The notes under the pieces are model-generated. The model worked only from the letters and a program-made list of their open reading frames with translations, was not told where the DNA came from and ran no database searches. The position numbers and the translations under genes are program-made. This document shows, in pieces, positions 17,180 to 25,500 of a stretch of 64,000 nt of DNA. This DNA is from Streptomyces noursei (lineage in GTDB: Bacteria; Actinomycetota; Actinomycetes; Streptomycetales; Streptomycetaceae): positions 124,334 to 188,333 of the forward strand of contig NZ_LWBU01000373.1 of assembly GCF_001646665.1 (NCBI RefSeq), in the 5' to 3' direction. Within the stretch, counting starts at the first letter, position 1. Each line of letters begins with the position of its first letter.

Positions 17180-18151
17180 AAGTCCGGCCGGCTCCTGACC
17201 ATCCTGCTCCTGCTCCAGACCCGGGGGAGGATGACCGCCGCCCAGCTCGCCGCCGAGCTGGAGGTCTCGGTCCGGACCGTCTACCGGGACGTCGAGGCCC
17301 TGCACACGGCGGGCGTCCCGCTGTACGGCGACGCCGGTCACCGCGGCGGCTACGAACTCCTCGCCGGCTACCGCACCCGCCTGACCGGCCTCTCCGCGGG
17401 CGAGGCCGGGGCCCTGTTCCTCACCGGGCTGCCCGGGCCGGCCGCCGACCTCGGGCTCGGCCCCGCCGTCGAGGGCGCCCGGCTCAAGCTGCGTGCCGCC
17501 CTGCCGCCCGGACTGCGGGAGCAGGCCGACCGGATGGGCCGCCGGTTCCACCTGGACGCACCGGGCTGGTACGCGGAGGACGACGACGTGCCGTTCCTGC
17601 CCGCCGTCGCGGACGCGGTGTGGCGCGGCCGGGTCCTCGACGTCCGCTACCGCCGCTGGACCGAGCCGACCGACGTCGACCGCCGCCTGGAGCCGTACGG
17701 GCTGGTCCTCAAGGCGGGCCGCTGGTACGTCGTGGCGGCGCGCCCCGGCGGTTCGGGGCCGCGCACGTACCGGGTCGACCGCATCCTGCGGCTCACCGTC
17801 ACGGAGGACGGGTTCGCCGTGCCCGACGGCTTCGACCTGGCCGCCCACTGGCGGGCCCACCAGCGGGACTTCCACGCCCGCCTGCACCGGGACGAGGCCC
17901 TGGTCCGCCTCTCGCCCCGCGGGGTCACCCGGCTCACGGGCGCCGCCGCCCGGGCCGCGGCCGCCGCCGGGACCCCTGACCCGGACGGCTGGACGCGCGC
18001 CCGGGTGCCGGTCGAGTCGATGGAAGGGGCACACGACCAGTTCCTCGCCCTCGGCGCCGACGCCGAGGTCCTCGGCCCGCCGGAGCTGCGCGCCCGGCTG
18101 GCCGCGACGGCCCGGGCGCTCGCCGACCGGTACGCCGGCGCAGGCCGGTAG
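17177..18151 (+). CDS. YafY/DeoR-type HTH regulator with WYL domain
   Basis: 324 residues from the GTG at 17177 (KSGRLLTILLLLQTRGRMTAAQLA); a GTG two codons earlier is possible. Residues 1-55 are an HTH_11 winged helix with SVRTVYRDVEALHTAGVPL as recognition region. Residues about 135-215 are the WYL domain (RVLDVRYRRWTE, then RWYVVAARPGG, then YRVDRI), and the rest is the WCX C-terminal extension. WYL domains bind small ligands or nucleic acid. It probably controls itself and the divergent hypothetical gene through the palindrome at 17159-17179. Confidence 0.9.
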   Translation: MKSGRLLTILLLLQTRGRMTAAQLAAELEVSVRTVYRDVEALHTAGVPLYGDAGHRGGYELLAGYRTRLTGLSAGEAGALFLTGLPGPAADLGLGPAVEGARLKLRAALPPGLREQADRMGRRFHLDAPGWYAEDDDVPFLPAVADAVWRGRVLDVRYRRWTEPTDVDRRLEPYGLVLKAGRWYVVAARPGGSGPRTYRVDRILRLTVTEDGFAVPDGFDLAAHWRAHQRDFHARLHRDEALVRLSPRGVTRLTGAAARAAAAAGTPDPDGWTRARVPVESMEGAHDQFLALGADAEVLGPPELRARLAATARALADRYAGAGR

Positions 18152-18228
18152 CCGCGCGCCACGACTGCTTTTTGCGGAAACGGCAACAACGCTCGCCGTG
18201 TCCGCGTCCCGGCGGCCACCCTGGCGGC

Positions 18229-19125
18229 ATGAGCGCACACCATCACGGTCACCACCACCACGGTCACCACCACCACGACGACACCCACATGGACTGGTCC
18301 GCCATGCTGCCGCTGCTGGAGAACGGCGCGCAGCTGCAGAGCGCCCTCTACCGGCAGGCCGCCGCCTGGCTCGGCGAGCTGGTGCCGGCGGCCGGGGTGC
18401 GCCGGGTCCTCGACGTCGGCAGCGGACCGGGCGTGCTGACGTGCCTGCTCGCCGAGGCGTTCCCGTACGCCGAGGTGGTCGCCGTCGACGCCACGCCGGA
18501 GCTGCTGGAGCGCACCCGCGAGCGCGCCCGGGCCGCCGGCCTCGGCGAGCGCGTCACCACCCGCCGGGCCGACCTCCCGGACGGGATCGCCGCACTGGGC
18601 GGCGCCGACCTCGTGTGGACGGCCGACTTCCTCCACCACCTGGGCGACCAGCGGGCCGCCGTCGCCGACCTGGCCGCGCTGCTGCGCCCGGGCGGGCTGC
18701 TGGCGGTCGTCGAGGGCGGGCTGCCGGTGCGGCGGCTGCCGCGGGACGCGGGCATCGGGCGGCCGGGCCTGGAGGCCCGGATGGACGCCGCCCACGCCGC
18801 GTGGTTCGCCGAGATGCGGGCGGGGCTGCCCGGGGCCACGGAGGACACCGACGACTGGCGGGCGCTGATGTCGGGCGCCGGGCTGGTGCCGAGCGGCACC
18901 CGGTCGTTCCTCCACGACGTGCCGGCGCCCGTCACGGACGCGGTGCGCGAGCAGATCGTGGCCGGGTTCGCCCGGCACCGGGAGGTGCTGGGCGACCGTC
19001 TCGCCGCCGACGACCGGGCCGCGCTCGACCGGCTGCTGGACCCGGACGAGCCGCGGGGCCTGCACCACCGGCCGGACCTGTACATGCTGACCGCCCGCAC
19101 GGTCCACACGGCCCGCCGCGGCTGA
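18229..19125 (+). CDS. Class I SAM-dependent methyltransferase with His-rich N-terminus
   Basis: 298 residues. Residues 4-19 contain eleven His plus Gly and Asp (HHHGHHHHGHHHHDD), a likely metal-binding tag. The Rossmann methyltransferase core follows, with motif I VLDVGSGPGVLTCLLA near residue 60, VVAVDATPELLERTR, and a late WTADFLHHLGDQ. The methyl acceptor is unknown. It converges on the His-rich permease-associated gene 13 bp away. Both having His-rich stretches and a nearby Zur-like site suggests a link to zinc or another metal, but that is inference. Confidence 0.8.
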   Translation: MSAHHHGHHHHGHHHHDDTHMDWSAMLPLLENGAQLQSALYRQAAAWLGELVPAAGVRRVLDVGSGPGVLTCLLAEAFPYAEVVAVDATPELLERTRERARAAGLGERVTTRRADLPDGIAALGGADLVWTADFLHHLGDQRAAVADLAALLRPGGLLAVVEGGLPVRRLPRDAGIGRPGLEARMDAAHAAWFAEMRAGLPGATEDTDDWRALMSGAGLVPSGTRSFLHDVPAPVTDAVREQIVAGFARHREVLGDRLAADDRAALDRLLDPDEPRGLHHRPDLYMLTARTVHTARRG

Positions 19126-19138
19126 GCGACCACGGGCG

Positions 19139-19972
19139 TCACGGCAGCAGGGGCGTGGTGTCCTGGTACGGGTTGACCGGCTCCTCGACCCGCCGAACCG
19201 TCCGGGCGTCGATCGCCACCGGGGCCGTCGCCGTCCCCAGCGCACCGCCGCCCCCGGGGTGCCACGTGCCCGTCACGGTCACCCAGGTGTCGGCCGGGGG
19301 CGCGGGTGCGCCGTGCACGCGGACGCGCAGCGACCGGGAGTCGGCCGCGCAGCAGCTGACGACGAGCCGGGTCAGGTACCACGTGCCGGCCCGGTCCTTC
19401 GCGGGCGTGACGAAGCCGGTCATCAGGACCGTGCGGCCGGCGAGGCTCCGGTCCCGGTCCTGCTGGACCCGGGCGATGAACCCGGACAGGGCGAGCGGGG
19501 CCGGGTCGGCCTCCGGCAGCGGGTCGAACTCCGCCACCCGGGCGACCGCGTTGTCGGTCTCGCGTGCCGCCGTGTACGAGCCGAGCGCGGGAGGCGCGTA
19601 CAGCAGCAGGGCGAGGACGGGCAGGAAGAGGAGCCAGGCGACGCGGGGCCCGCTGTCGTGCCCGTGCCCGTGTCCACGTCCGTGTCCATGGGCGTGCTGG
19701 TGCTCGTCGGCCGTCCGCTCGTCGTCCGCCGCCTGTCCGTCGGCCGTCCGCTCGTCGTCCGTCTCCTCACCGGCCGTACGGCGGGGTGCGAAGGGCAGCC
19801 CGTCCCGCACGGCGCCGACCACGCCCAGGAGGAGGAGCAGTACGGCGGACGCGACGAGGAACGGGCGCAGGCCCTCCTTCACGTACCGCAGGTAGACCTG
19901 GCTCAGCACCGAGATGTGCAGGACGGCGGAGCCGGTGAGCAGCAGCAGGGCCGCCTGGACGTGCCGCCTCAC
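19139..19972 (-). CDS. TIGR03943-type membrane protein, permease partner, His-rich
   Basis: 277 residues from a GTG that overlaps the stop of the upstream permease gene by 4 bp. Two N-terminal hydrophobic segments (near residues 6-25 and 38-57) precede a hydrophilic loop containing EHQHAHGHGRGHGHGHD, then a third membrane segment and a C-terminal extracellular-type domain with LTGFVTP-like VLMTGFVTPAKDR and RLVVSCCAADSRSLRV. This is the family that always accompanies UPF0718 permeases. The His/Asp-rich loop could bind zinc or a similar cation. Function of the pair is not established; metal-linked transport is an inference. Confidence 0.82.
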   Translation of the reverse strand: MRRHVQAALLLLTGSAVLHISVLSQVYLRYVKEGLRPFLVASAVLLLLLGVVGAVRDGLPFAPRRTAGEETDDERTADGQAADDERTADEHQHAHGHGRGHGHGHDSGPRVAWLLFLPVLALLLYAPPALGSYTAARETDNAVARVAEFDPLPEADPAPLALSGFIARVQQDRDRSLAGRTVLMTGFVTPAKDRAGTWYLTRLVVSCCAADSRSLRVRVHGAPAPPADTWVTVTGTWHPGGGGALGTATAPVAIDARTVRRVEEPVNPYQDTTPLLP

Positions 19973-20955
19973 AGCAGCCACCAGCCCGTCAGGCACGCGG
20001 CCGCCACGGCGACGACCGCGGTGGCGGCCGAGAAGCGCACCGCGAAGGCCCGGCCGAAGGTGCCCGCCTGAAGGGCGATCAGCTTCACGTCCACCATGGG
20101 CCCCACGACCATGAAGGTCAGCCGTGCGGTGGGGGAGAAGCCGGTGAGGGAGGCGGCGACGAACGCGTCCGCCTCCGAGCAGACGGCGAGCACGACGGCG
20201 AGCGCGGCGAGGAAGAGCACCGACAGCCAGGGGGAGTCGGCGAAGACGTCGAGCACGGAACGCGGCACGAGCACGTTGAAGCAGGCCGCCGCCATGGCGC
20301 CGACCACGAGGAAGCCGCCGGCGTGCAGGAAGTCGTGCTGGAACCCGGTCCGGAACTCCTCCCAGCGGCTGTGCCCCGCCCGGTGGCCGGTGTGCCGCGC
20401 GGGCATCCTCAGCCACTCGGCCCGCCCCCACTTCAGCCAGAGCCAGCCCATGGTGGCCGCCGTCGCCAGGGAGGCCACCAGCCGGGCGGCCACCATGGCC
20501 GGCTGGCCGGGGAAGGCGACCGCGGTGGACACCAGCACGACGGGGTTGACCGCCGGCGCGGAGAGCAGGAACGCGAACGCCGCGGCCGGCGTGACCCCGC
20601 GCCTGATGAGGCTCCCGGCGACCGGTACGGAGGCGCACTCGCAACCGGGCAGCACCACGCCCGCCGCCCCGGCGACGGGCACGGCGAGCGCGGGGTTGCG
20701 CGGGAGGACCCGGCTGAACACCCGGGCGGGGACGAAGGCGTTGACGGCCCCGGACACGACGGTGCCGAACAGCAGGAACGGAAGCGCCTGCACGGTGAGC
20801 GCCACGCAGACGGTCTGCCAGGCCCGGAACCCCGGGTGGTCCAGCAGGGGCGCCGCGAGCACGGCGACCAGCAGCAGCGATACGGCTCCGGTGACGGCGA
20901 CGGACGGCGGTATCGCGCCGGGTGGACGCTCCCCCGCCGGTGCGGCTCGGTTCAT
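19969..20955 (-). CDS. UPF0718/DUF318 family permease
   Basis: 328 residues with about eight to ten hydrophobic segments. The family's conserved Cys-containing motif is visible as GVVLPGCECASVPVAGSLIRRG in its membrane core, with a second SAPAVNPVVLVSTA motif and a symmetrical CSEADAFVAASLTG repeat later. The ATG at 20955 is selected because it sits 25-45 bp downstream of the Zur-like site; the longer frame upstream is Arg/Pro-rich and unlikely. It forms an operon with the downstream TIGR03943 gene. Substrate unknown. Confidence 0.85.
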   Translation of the reverse strand: MNRAAPAGERPPGAIPPSVAVTGAVSLLLVAVLAAPLLDHPGFRAWQTVCVALTVQALPFLLFGTVVSGAVNAFVPARVFSRVLPRNPALAVPVAGAAGVVLPGCECASVPVAGSLIRRGVTPAAAFAFLLSAPAVNPVVLVSTAVAFPGQPAMVAARLVASLATAATMGWLWLKWGRAEWLRMPARHTGHRAGHSRWEEFRTGFQHDFLHAGGFLVVGAMAAACFNVLVPRSVLDVFADSPWLSVLFLAALAVVLAVCSEADAFVAASLTGFSPTARLTFMVVGPMVDVKLIALQAGTFGRAFAVRFSAATAVVAVAAACLTGWWLL

Positions 20956-20980
20956 GAGGCGACACCTTAGCCGCAAGGGC

Positions 20981-20997
20981 GAATGACAATCGTTTCG
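20981..20997. promoter_or_regulatory. Zur-box-like site upstream of the permease operon
   Basis: TGACAATCGTTTC (20984-20996) resembles the AT-rich actinobacterial Zur operator core TGAAAATCATTTTCA, in a region that is otherwise very GC-rich. It lies 26-42 bp before the permease ATG, where a repressor would act. Agreement is partial: the first half is good, the second weak. Confidence 0.45.
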
Positions 20998-21112
20998 GGT
21001 TGGCCCCGTCGGCGACCGGGTCCCGACCGCTTGGTCCGGCCGGGATCGGCCCGGACGGCAACGGGGGCCGCGCGGACACGGTCCGCTCGGCCCCCGCTTC
21101 ACGCGGTGGCGG

Positions 21113-21943
21113 TCAGCCGCCGAAGGTGAGCGGGTCGGGGCCCAGGCGCCGGCCCTCGTCCAGGGCGGCGAAGGCCGCGAGGTCGTCGGCGTCCAGCTCG
21201 AAGTCGAAGACGTCGATGTTCTCCTGGATCCGGGACGGGGTCACGGACTTCGGGATCACCACGTTGCCCAGCTGGAGGTGCCAGCGCAGCACCACCTGGG
21301 CGGGGGTGCGCCCGTGCTTGCGGGCGACCGCCACGATGGTCGGCACCTCCAGCAGGCCCCTGCCCTGGCCCAGCGGCGACCAGGCCTCGGTCAGGATGTC
21401 GTGCCGGGCGTGGAACGCGCGGGCCTCCGCCTGCTGGAACTGGGGGTGGAGCTCGATCTGGTTGAGCACCGGGACCACGGAGGTCTCGCCGAGGAGGCGC
21501 TCCAGGTGCTCGGGCAGGAAGTTCGAGACCCCGATGGCCTTGGCGCGGCCGTCCGCGTAGATCTTCTCGAACGCCTTGTACGTGTCGGCGTACAGGTCCT
21601 TCGAGGGCACCGGCCAGTGGATCAGGTAGAGGTCCACGTAGTCGAGGCCGAGCCGGGCCAGCGACTCGTCGAACGCGCGCAGCGTCGCGTCGTGGCCCTG
21701 CTCGCTGTTCCACAGCTTGGTGGTGACGAAGAGCTCCTCGCGGGGGAGGCCGGAGGCGGCGATGGCCTCGCCGGTGCCCTTCTCGTTCTCGTAGATGGCT
21801 GCGGTGTCGATGCTGCGGTATCCGGCCTCGATGGCCGTGCCCACCGCCTTCGCCGCCTCGTCGTCGGGCACCTGCCAGACACCGAAGCCGAGCTGCGGCA
21901 TGGAGACGCCGTTGTTGAGGGTGATGGAGGGGACCTTGCTCAC
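21113..21943 (-). CDS. Aldo/keto reductase
   Basis: 276 residues from a GTG at 21943 (SKVPSITLNNGVSMPQLGFG). It has the AKR TIM-barrel signatures: GYRSIDTAAIYENEKGTGEA with catalytic Asp and Tyr, the conserved Lys in FVTTKLWNSEQG, the catalytic His in LYLIHWPVP, and the NADPH-binding IPKSVTPSRIQEN. It is a cytosolic NADPH-dependent carbonyl reductase of the 2,5-diketo-D-gluconate reductase type (AKR5-like). Substrate range in this family is broad. No catabolic partner is adjacent. Confidence 0.92.
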   Translation of the reverse strand: MSKVPSITLNNGVSMPQLGFGVWQVPDDEAAKAVGTAIEAGYRSIDTAAIYENEKGTGEAIAASGLPREELFVTTKLWNSEQGHDATLRAFDESLARLGLDYVDLYLIHWPVPSKDLYADTYKAFEKIYADGRAKAIGVSNFLPEHLERLLGETSVVPVLNQIELHPQFQQAEARAFHARHDILTEAWSPLGQGRGLLEVPTIVAVARKHGRTPAQVVLRWHLQLGNVVIPKSVTPSRIQENIDVFDFELDADDLAAFAALDEGRRLGPDPLTFGG

Positions 21944-22053
21944 GAGCGGTCGATTCCTTACGTCGTCGTCTGTTACTCCCAGGTGCAACGATCACCTTTC
22001 TCCACCTGTTCCCGGAAGACCTGTTTCCGGAAACCGGGCACCGCGCCCCCGGG

Positions 22054-23877
22054 TCAGCGGTACAGCGCCTCGACCTCCGCCGCGTACGCGACCTCGATCG
22101 CCCTCCGCTTCAGCTTCAGCGACGGTGTCAGCAGCCCGTGCTCCTCCGTGAAGGGGTGCGCGAGGATACGGAACGTTCGGATCGACTCGGCCTGCGACAC
22201 CAGGGTGTTCGCCGCCACCACGGCCCGCCGTATCTCCGCCTCCAGCGCCGGGTCGCGCACCAGCTCGGCGGGCGGCAGGGGCGGCCGGTTCTGCATGGCC
22301 AGCCAGTGGTCGACCGCCTCCTGGTCGAGGGTCACCAGGGCCGCGATGTACGGGCGGTCGTTGCCCACCACGATGCACTGCGCCACCAGCGGGTGGGACC
22401 GCACCCGCTCCTCCAGGCCGGACGGCGGCACGCTCTTGCCGCCCGAGGTCACCAGCATCTCCTTCTTGCGGCCGGTGATGATCAGGTAGCCGTCCGCGTC
22501 GAGCGCGCCCAGGTCGCCGGTGGCCAGCCAGCCGTCGCGGAGCACGGCGGCGGTCGCCTCCGGGTTGCCCAGGTATCCGGAGAACAGGTGCGGGCCGCGC
22601 AGCCACACCTCGCCGTCCTCGGCGATGTGCACCGTGGTCCCGGGAATGGGCGGGCCCACCGTGCCGTACTTGGTCCGCTCCGGGGGGTTGGCGGTGGCCG
22701 CGGACGCCGACTCGGTCAGTCCGTAGCCCTCGTACACGGTGACTCCCGCGCCCTCGAAGAACAGCCCGAGGCGCCGGGCCATCGCGGACCCGCCCGACAT
22801 CGCGTGCCGCACGCGGCCGCCCAGGGCGTCACGCACCTTCCCGTACACGACCTTGTCGAAGAACTGGTGCTGCACCCGCAGCGCCGCCGACGGGCCGGGG
22901 CCCTGGCCGAATGCCTTCGCCTCCAGCGCCTCCGCGTACCGCACCGCCACGTCGACGGCCTTGTCGAAGGGGCCCGCCTTCCCCTCCGCCTCCGCCCGGC
23001 GCCGTGCCGCCTGGAAGACCTTCTCGAAGATGTACGGGACCGCCAGCACGAACGTCGGCCGGAACGCCGCGAGGTCGGCCAGCAGCGGGCCCGCCGCCAG
23101 CTGCGGCTGGTGCCCCAGCTTGACCCGCTTGCGGATCGCCGCGACCTCCACCATCCGCCCGAAGACGTGGGCCAGCGGCAGGAACAGCAGCGTCGACGCC
23201 TCGTCGCCGGGCTTGGAGCGGAACACCCGCTCCCAGCGGCCGACCAGCGTCTCCGCCTCGAACATGAAGTTGGCGTGCGTCAGCACGCACCCCTTGGGGC
23301 GGCCCGTCGTCCCGGAGGTGTAGATCACCGTGGCGACCGACTCGGGCGTGACCGCCCGCCGGTGCCGCTGCACCACCTCCTCGTCGATCCGCTCCCCGGC
23401 CGCCACCAGCTCACCGACCGCCCCGGCGTCCAGCTGCCACAGCCGCTGCAGCCGGGGGAGCCGGTCGACCACCGAGCCGATGGTCATGGCGTGGTCCTCG
23501 TGCTCGACCACGCACGCGGTCACCTCGGCGTCGTGCAGCATCCAGTGGACCTGGTCGGCGGAGGACGTGGGATAGACCGGCACGGACTGCGCGCCGACCG
23601 TCCAGAGGGCGAAGTCGAACAGCGTCCACTCGTAGCGCGTGCGCGCCATGATGGCGACCCGGTCCCCGAACCGCACCCCGTCCGCGAGCAGCCCCTTGGC
23701 GAGCGCCAGCACCTCGTCGCGGAACTCCGCCGCCGTCACGTCGGTCCACCGGCCGTCCGCGTCCTTGCGCCCCAGCGCGACCCGGTCCGGATCCTCCAGG
23801 GCGTGCTCGAACACGGAATCGGCAAGTCCGCCGACCAGGGGAGCCGTCACCACGGGTGGGACAGTGAACTCGCGCAA
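22054..23877 (-). CDS. Long-chain fatty acyl-CoA ligase (FadD15-like AMP-binding enzyme)
   Basis: 607 residues from a TTG start, which has AAGGAG 7 nt upstream. It activates fatty acids as acyl-adenylates and transfers them to CoA. The P-loop-like motif is YTSGTTGRPKG near residue 175, with YEGYGLTESASA and GWLATGDLGALDADGYL downstream and the A10 Lys in the C-terminal region. The length and the conserved start (REFTVPPVVTAPL) match the actinobacterial FadD15 group. It is alone in its transcription unit, with no beta-oxidation gene beside it. Confidence 0.92.
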   Translation of the reverse strand: MREFTVPPVVTAPLVGGLADSVFEHALEDPDRVALGRKDADGRWTDVTAAEFRDEVLALAKGLLADGVRFGDRVAIMARTRYEWTLFDFALWTVGAQSVPVYPTSSADQVHWMLHDAEVTACVVEHEDHAMTIGSVVDRLPRLQRLWQLDAGAVGELVAAGERIDEEVVQRHRRAVTPESVATVIYTSGTTGRPKGCVLTHANFMFEAETLVGRWERVFRSKPGDEASTLLFLPLAHVFGRMVEVAAIRKRVKLGHQPQLAAGPLLADLAAFRPTFVLAVPYIFEKVFQAARRRAEAEGKAGPFDKAVDVAVRYAEALEAKAFGQGPGPSAALRVQHQFFDKVVYGKVRDALGGRVRHAMSGGSAMARRLGLFFEGAGVTVYEGYGLTESASAATANPPERTKYGTVGPPIPGTTVHIAEDGEVWLRGPHLFSGYLGNPEATAAVLRDGWLATGDLGALDADGYLIITGRKKEMLVTSGGKSVPPSGLEERVRSHPLVAQCIVVGNDRPYIAALVTLDQEAVDHWLAMQNRPPLPPAELVRDPALEAEIRRAVVAANTLVSQAESIRTFRILAHPFTEEHGLLTPSLKLKRRAIEVAYAAEVEALYR

Positions 23878-24024
23878 TGGCCTGCTCCTTGGGGGGTGCT
23901 CCGCACGGCGGAGGGTGACGGTACCCCAGTCCGCACCCGCGCGGGAGGGCCTTCGTCAACCCCGTGCGTACGGCATCACCACTGGTCAGACGCCAAATGC
24001 CCGGCCACGGTGGCAGGCGTCCGC

Positions 24025-24052
24025 GCACTACTGACTGCCGGGTAAGTAGTGC
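24025..24052. promoter_or_regulatory. Inverted repeat upstream of the acyl-CoA ligase gene
   Basis: GCACTACT and AGTAGTGC are separated by 12 bp in the 272-bp gap between the ligase start (23877) and the end of the reductase gene at 24150. It could be an operator or a small hairpin terminating the reductase transcript. No U-run follows, so an operator is favoured weakly. Confidence 0.35.
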
Positions 24053-24149
24053 CGGCCGGAATCTCCACGGAATCTGTACGCCCCGCTCACGCGCCGTTGT
24101 CGCCACGGCTCCCGGGGCGGCCCCGTGGGCGTGGGCCGAGCCCGTCGGA

Positions 24150-24767
24150 TCACCGGCGGACGTCGTACGTCAGGTGCGTCGCCGTCGACGTCGCCAGCAC
24201 CTCGCGCTGCACCAGCGTGCGCGGTGCTCCGCCGGTGAACAGCGGCGTCCCGGCGCCCAGCACGACGGGAGCGAGGTGCAACGACAGCCCGTCGACCAAC
24301 CCGGCCTCCAGCGCCGAACGGATCGTGGCGCCGCCGCCCATGAGGACGACGTCGAGATCCCGCCCGGCGGCCGCCGACGCCGCCTCGGCCCGCTCGCGGG
24401 CGACGGCCACGGCGTCGGCGAGGCCGGTGGTGACGAACGTCCAGTCGAGGTCGGCCGTCCGCACCGTCTTCGGCGGTGCGCCGGTCACGACGACGAAAGC
24501 GGGTCTGCCGACCTCGCCGGCGCCGTAGCCGGTCGTGCCGTCCCAGCCGTTCGGCCCGTCGACCACGTCGAACAGGCGGCGGCCGAGGACGACGGCGCCC
24601 GACCGGGCGGTCCCCTCGCGCAGGACGCGCCGGTCGTCGGGGTCGTCGGAGAACGCCCAGGTGTGCAGGGCCTCGCCGCCGATGCCCAGACCGCTGTCCG
24701 GGCCGGGACCGGGCCCGGTGACGAAGCCGTCGAGAGAGACCGAGATGTCAGCGATGATCCGAGTCAC
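24150..24767 (-). CDS. RibD C-terminal/dihydrofolate-reductase-fold protein
   Basis: 205 residues from a GTG. The first strand TRIIADISVSLDGFV, then SGAVVLGRRLFDVVDG and VVLMGGGATIRSALEAGLVD, match the 'dihydrofolate reductase family' of actinobacteria related to RibD_C, which uses NADPH on small heterocyclic substrates. These proteins are not the cell's main DHFR and substrate is unknown. The end is separated from the ligase by 272 bp. The upstream 275 bp contain no gene I can support except the small ORF at 25011 on the other strand. Confidence 0.85.
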   Translation of the reverse strand: MTRIIADISVSLDGFVTGPGPGPDSGLGIGGEALHTWAFSDDPDDRRVLREGTARSGAVVLGRRLFDVVDGPNGWDGTTGYGAGEVGRPAFVVVTGAPPKTVRTADLDWTFVTTGLADAVAVARERAEAASAAAGRDLDVVLMGGGATIRSALEAGLVDGLSLHLAPVVLGAGTPLFTGGAPRTLVQREVLATSTATHLTYDVRR

Positions 24768-24977
24768 ACCAGGGCAGACCGGAGCGGCCCCCCGAACTCA
24801 TCGGCCGCGTACGCGGCGGCCCGGAACACCGTGCGCCGGCAGGCGTGCCGTACGCCTCGCGGTGGCCCGAGGGCCTGTCGGACCGGTGGCGGCGCAGGGG
24901 CCCGGACGCTCCTGGGGCGGCAGCACCCGACGGCCGGGGCGCCGGTGGCCGCCGCACGCTCGCGCACCCCGCCGCCC

Positions 24978-25004
24978 GGTGATGATCACCCGGCTCGGTA
25001 CCGT
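24978..25004 (+). promoter_or_regulatory. Candidate promoter (-10 TACCGT) with overlapping palindrome
   Basis: GGTGAT-G-ATCACC at 24978-24990 is a perfect 13-bp palindrome. TACCGT at 24999-25004 matches TANNNT and ends 6 nt before the ATG at 25011. The geometry is that of a leaderless promoter with an operator upstream of the -10. Confidence 0.45.
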
Positions 25005-25010
25005 GTGGGC

Positions 25011-25046
25011 ATGCCCGCACTCGACGCCCCGGACGCCGCCCGGTGA
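25011..25046 (+). CDS. Possible 11-residue leader peptide coupled to the ferredoxin gene
   Basis: ATG to TGA, 12 codons (MPALDAPDAAR). Its stop overlaps the GTG of the next gene (GTGA), and a leaderless-type -10 sits 6 nt upstream. It may be a coupling leader, or the true N-terminus of the ferredoxin gene separated by a frameshift. No conservation evidence is available here. Confidence 0.35.
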   Translation: MPALDAPDAAR

Positions 25047-25429
25047 ACCGCACCTGGATGCGCCCCGGCGCCGCCCGCCCCTGCTCCCTGGTGGTCTGCC
25101 GCGGCTGCTGCTGCGGCGACGCCCGCAAGCACCCCGGTACCGACCACGCCGGCCAGCTGGCCCGGTTGCAGGAGGCGGCCGCGTCCTCCGGCGGCCGGCT
25201 CGCCGTCCGGACCAGCGACTGCCTGGGGCCCTGCGGCCAGGCGAACGTGGTGGTCGTGCAGCCGTCGACAGACGCCCGGCGGCGCGGCGCCCGTGCCGCG
25301 TGGATCGGCTGGGCGCTCGACGACGACTGCCTCGACGACATCCTGGCGTGGGTGGAGGCCGGCGGGCCGGGCGTCGCGGAACCCCCGGCCACGCTGGCGC
25401 TCCAGATGATCGACGCGCCGAGGAAGTAG
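25043..25429 (+). CDS. Thioredoxin-like [2Fe-2S] ferredoxin domain protein
   Basis: 128 residues from a GTG at 25043, with an alternative ATG at 25058. Four Cys suitable for a 2Fe-2S cluster are visible: CRGCCCG near residue 20 and SDCLGPCGQANVVVV near residues 58-72. The fold matches thioredoxin-like ferredoxins related to NuoE and the Aquifex 2Fe-2S protein. It is probably an electron carrier or iron-sulfur sensor in the cytoplasm. It converges with fdhD, a molybdenum/formate dehydrogenase accessory gene 71 bp away, so a redox role is plausible. Confidence 0.8.
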   Translation: MNRTWMRPGAARPCSLVVCRGCCCGDARKHPGTDHAGQLARLQEAAASSGGRLAVRTSDCLGPCGQANVVVVQPSTDARRRGARAAWIGWALDDDCLDDILAWVEAGGPGVAEPPATLALQMIDAPRK

Positions 25430-25500
25430 GGGGACGGCGGGGCGCCTCCTCGCGCCCGCCGAGCCTGCGCCCGCCGAGCCTGCGCCCGCCGGCCCGGGCG

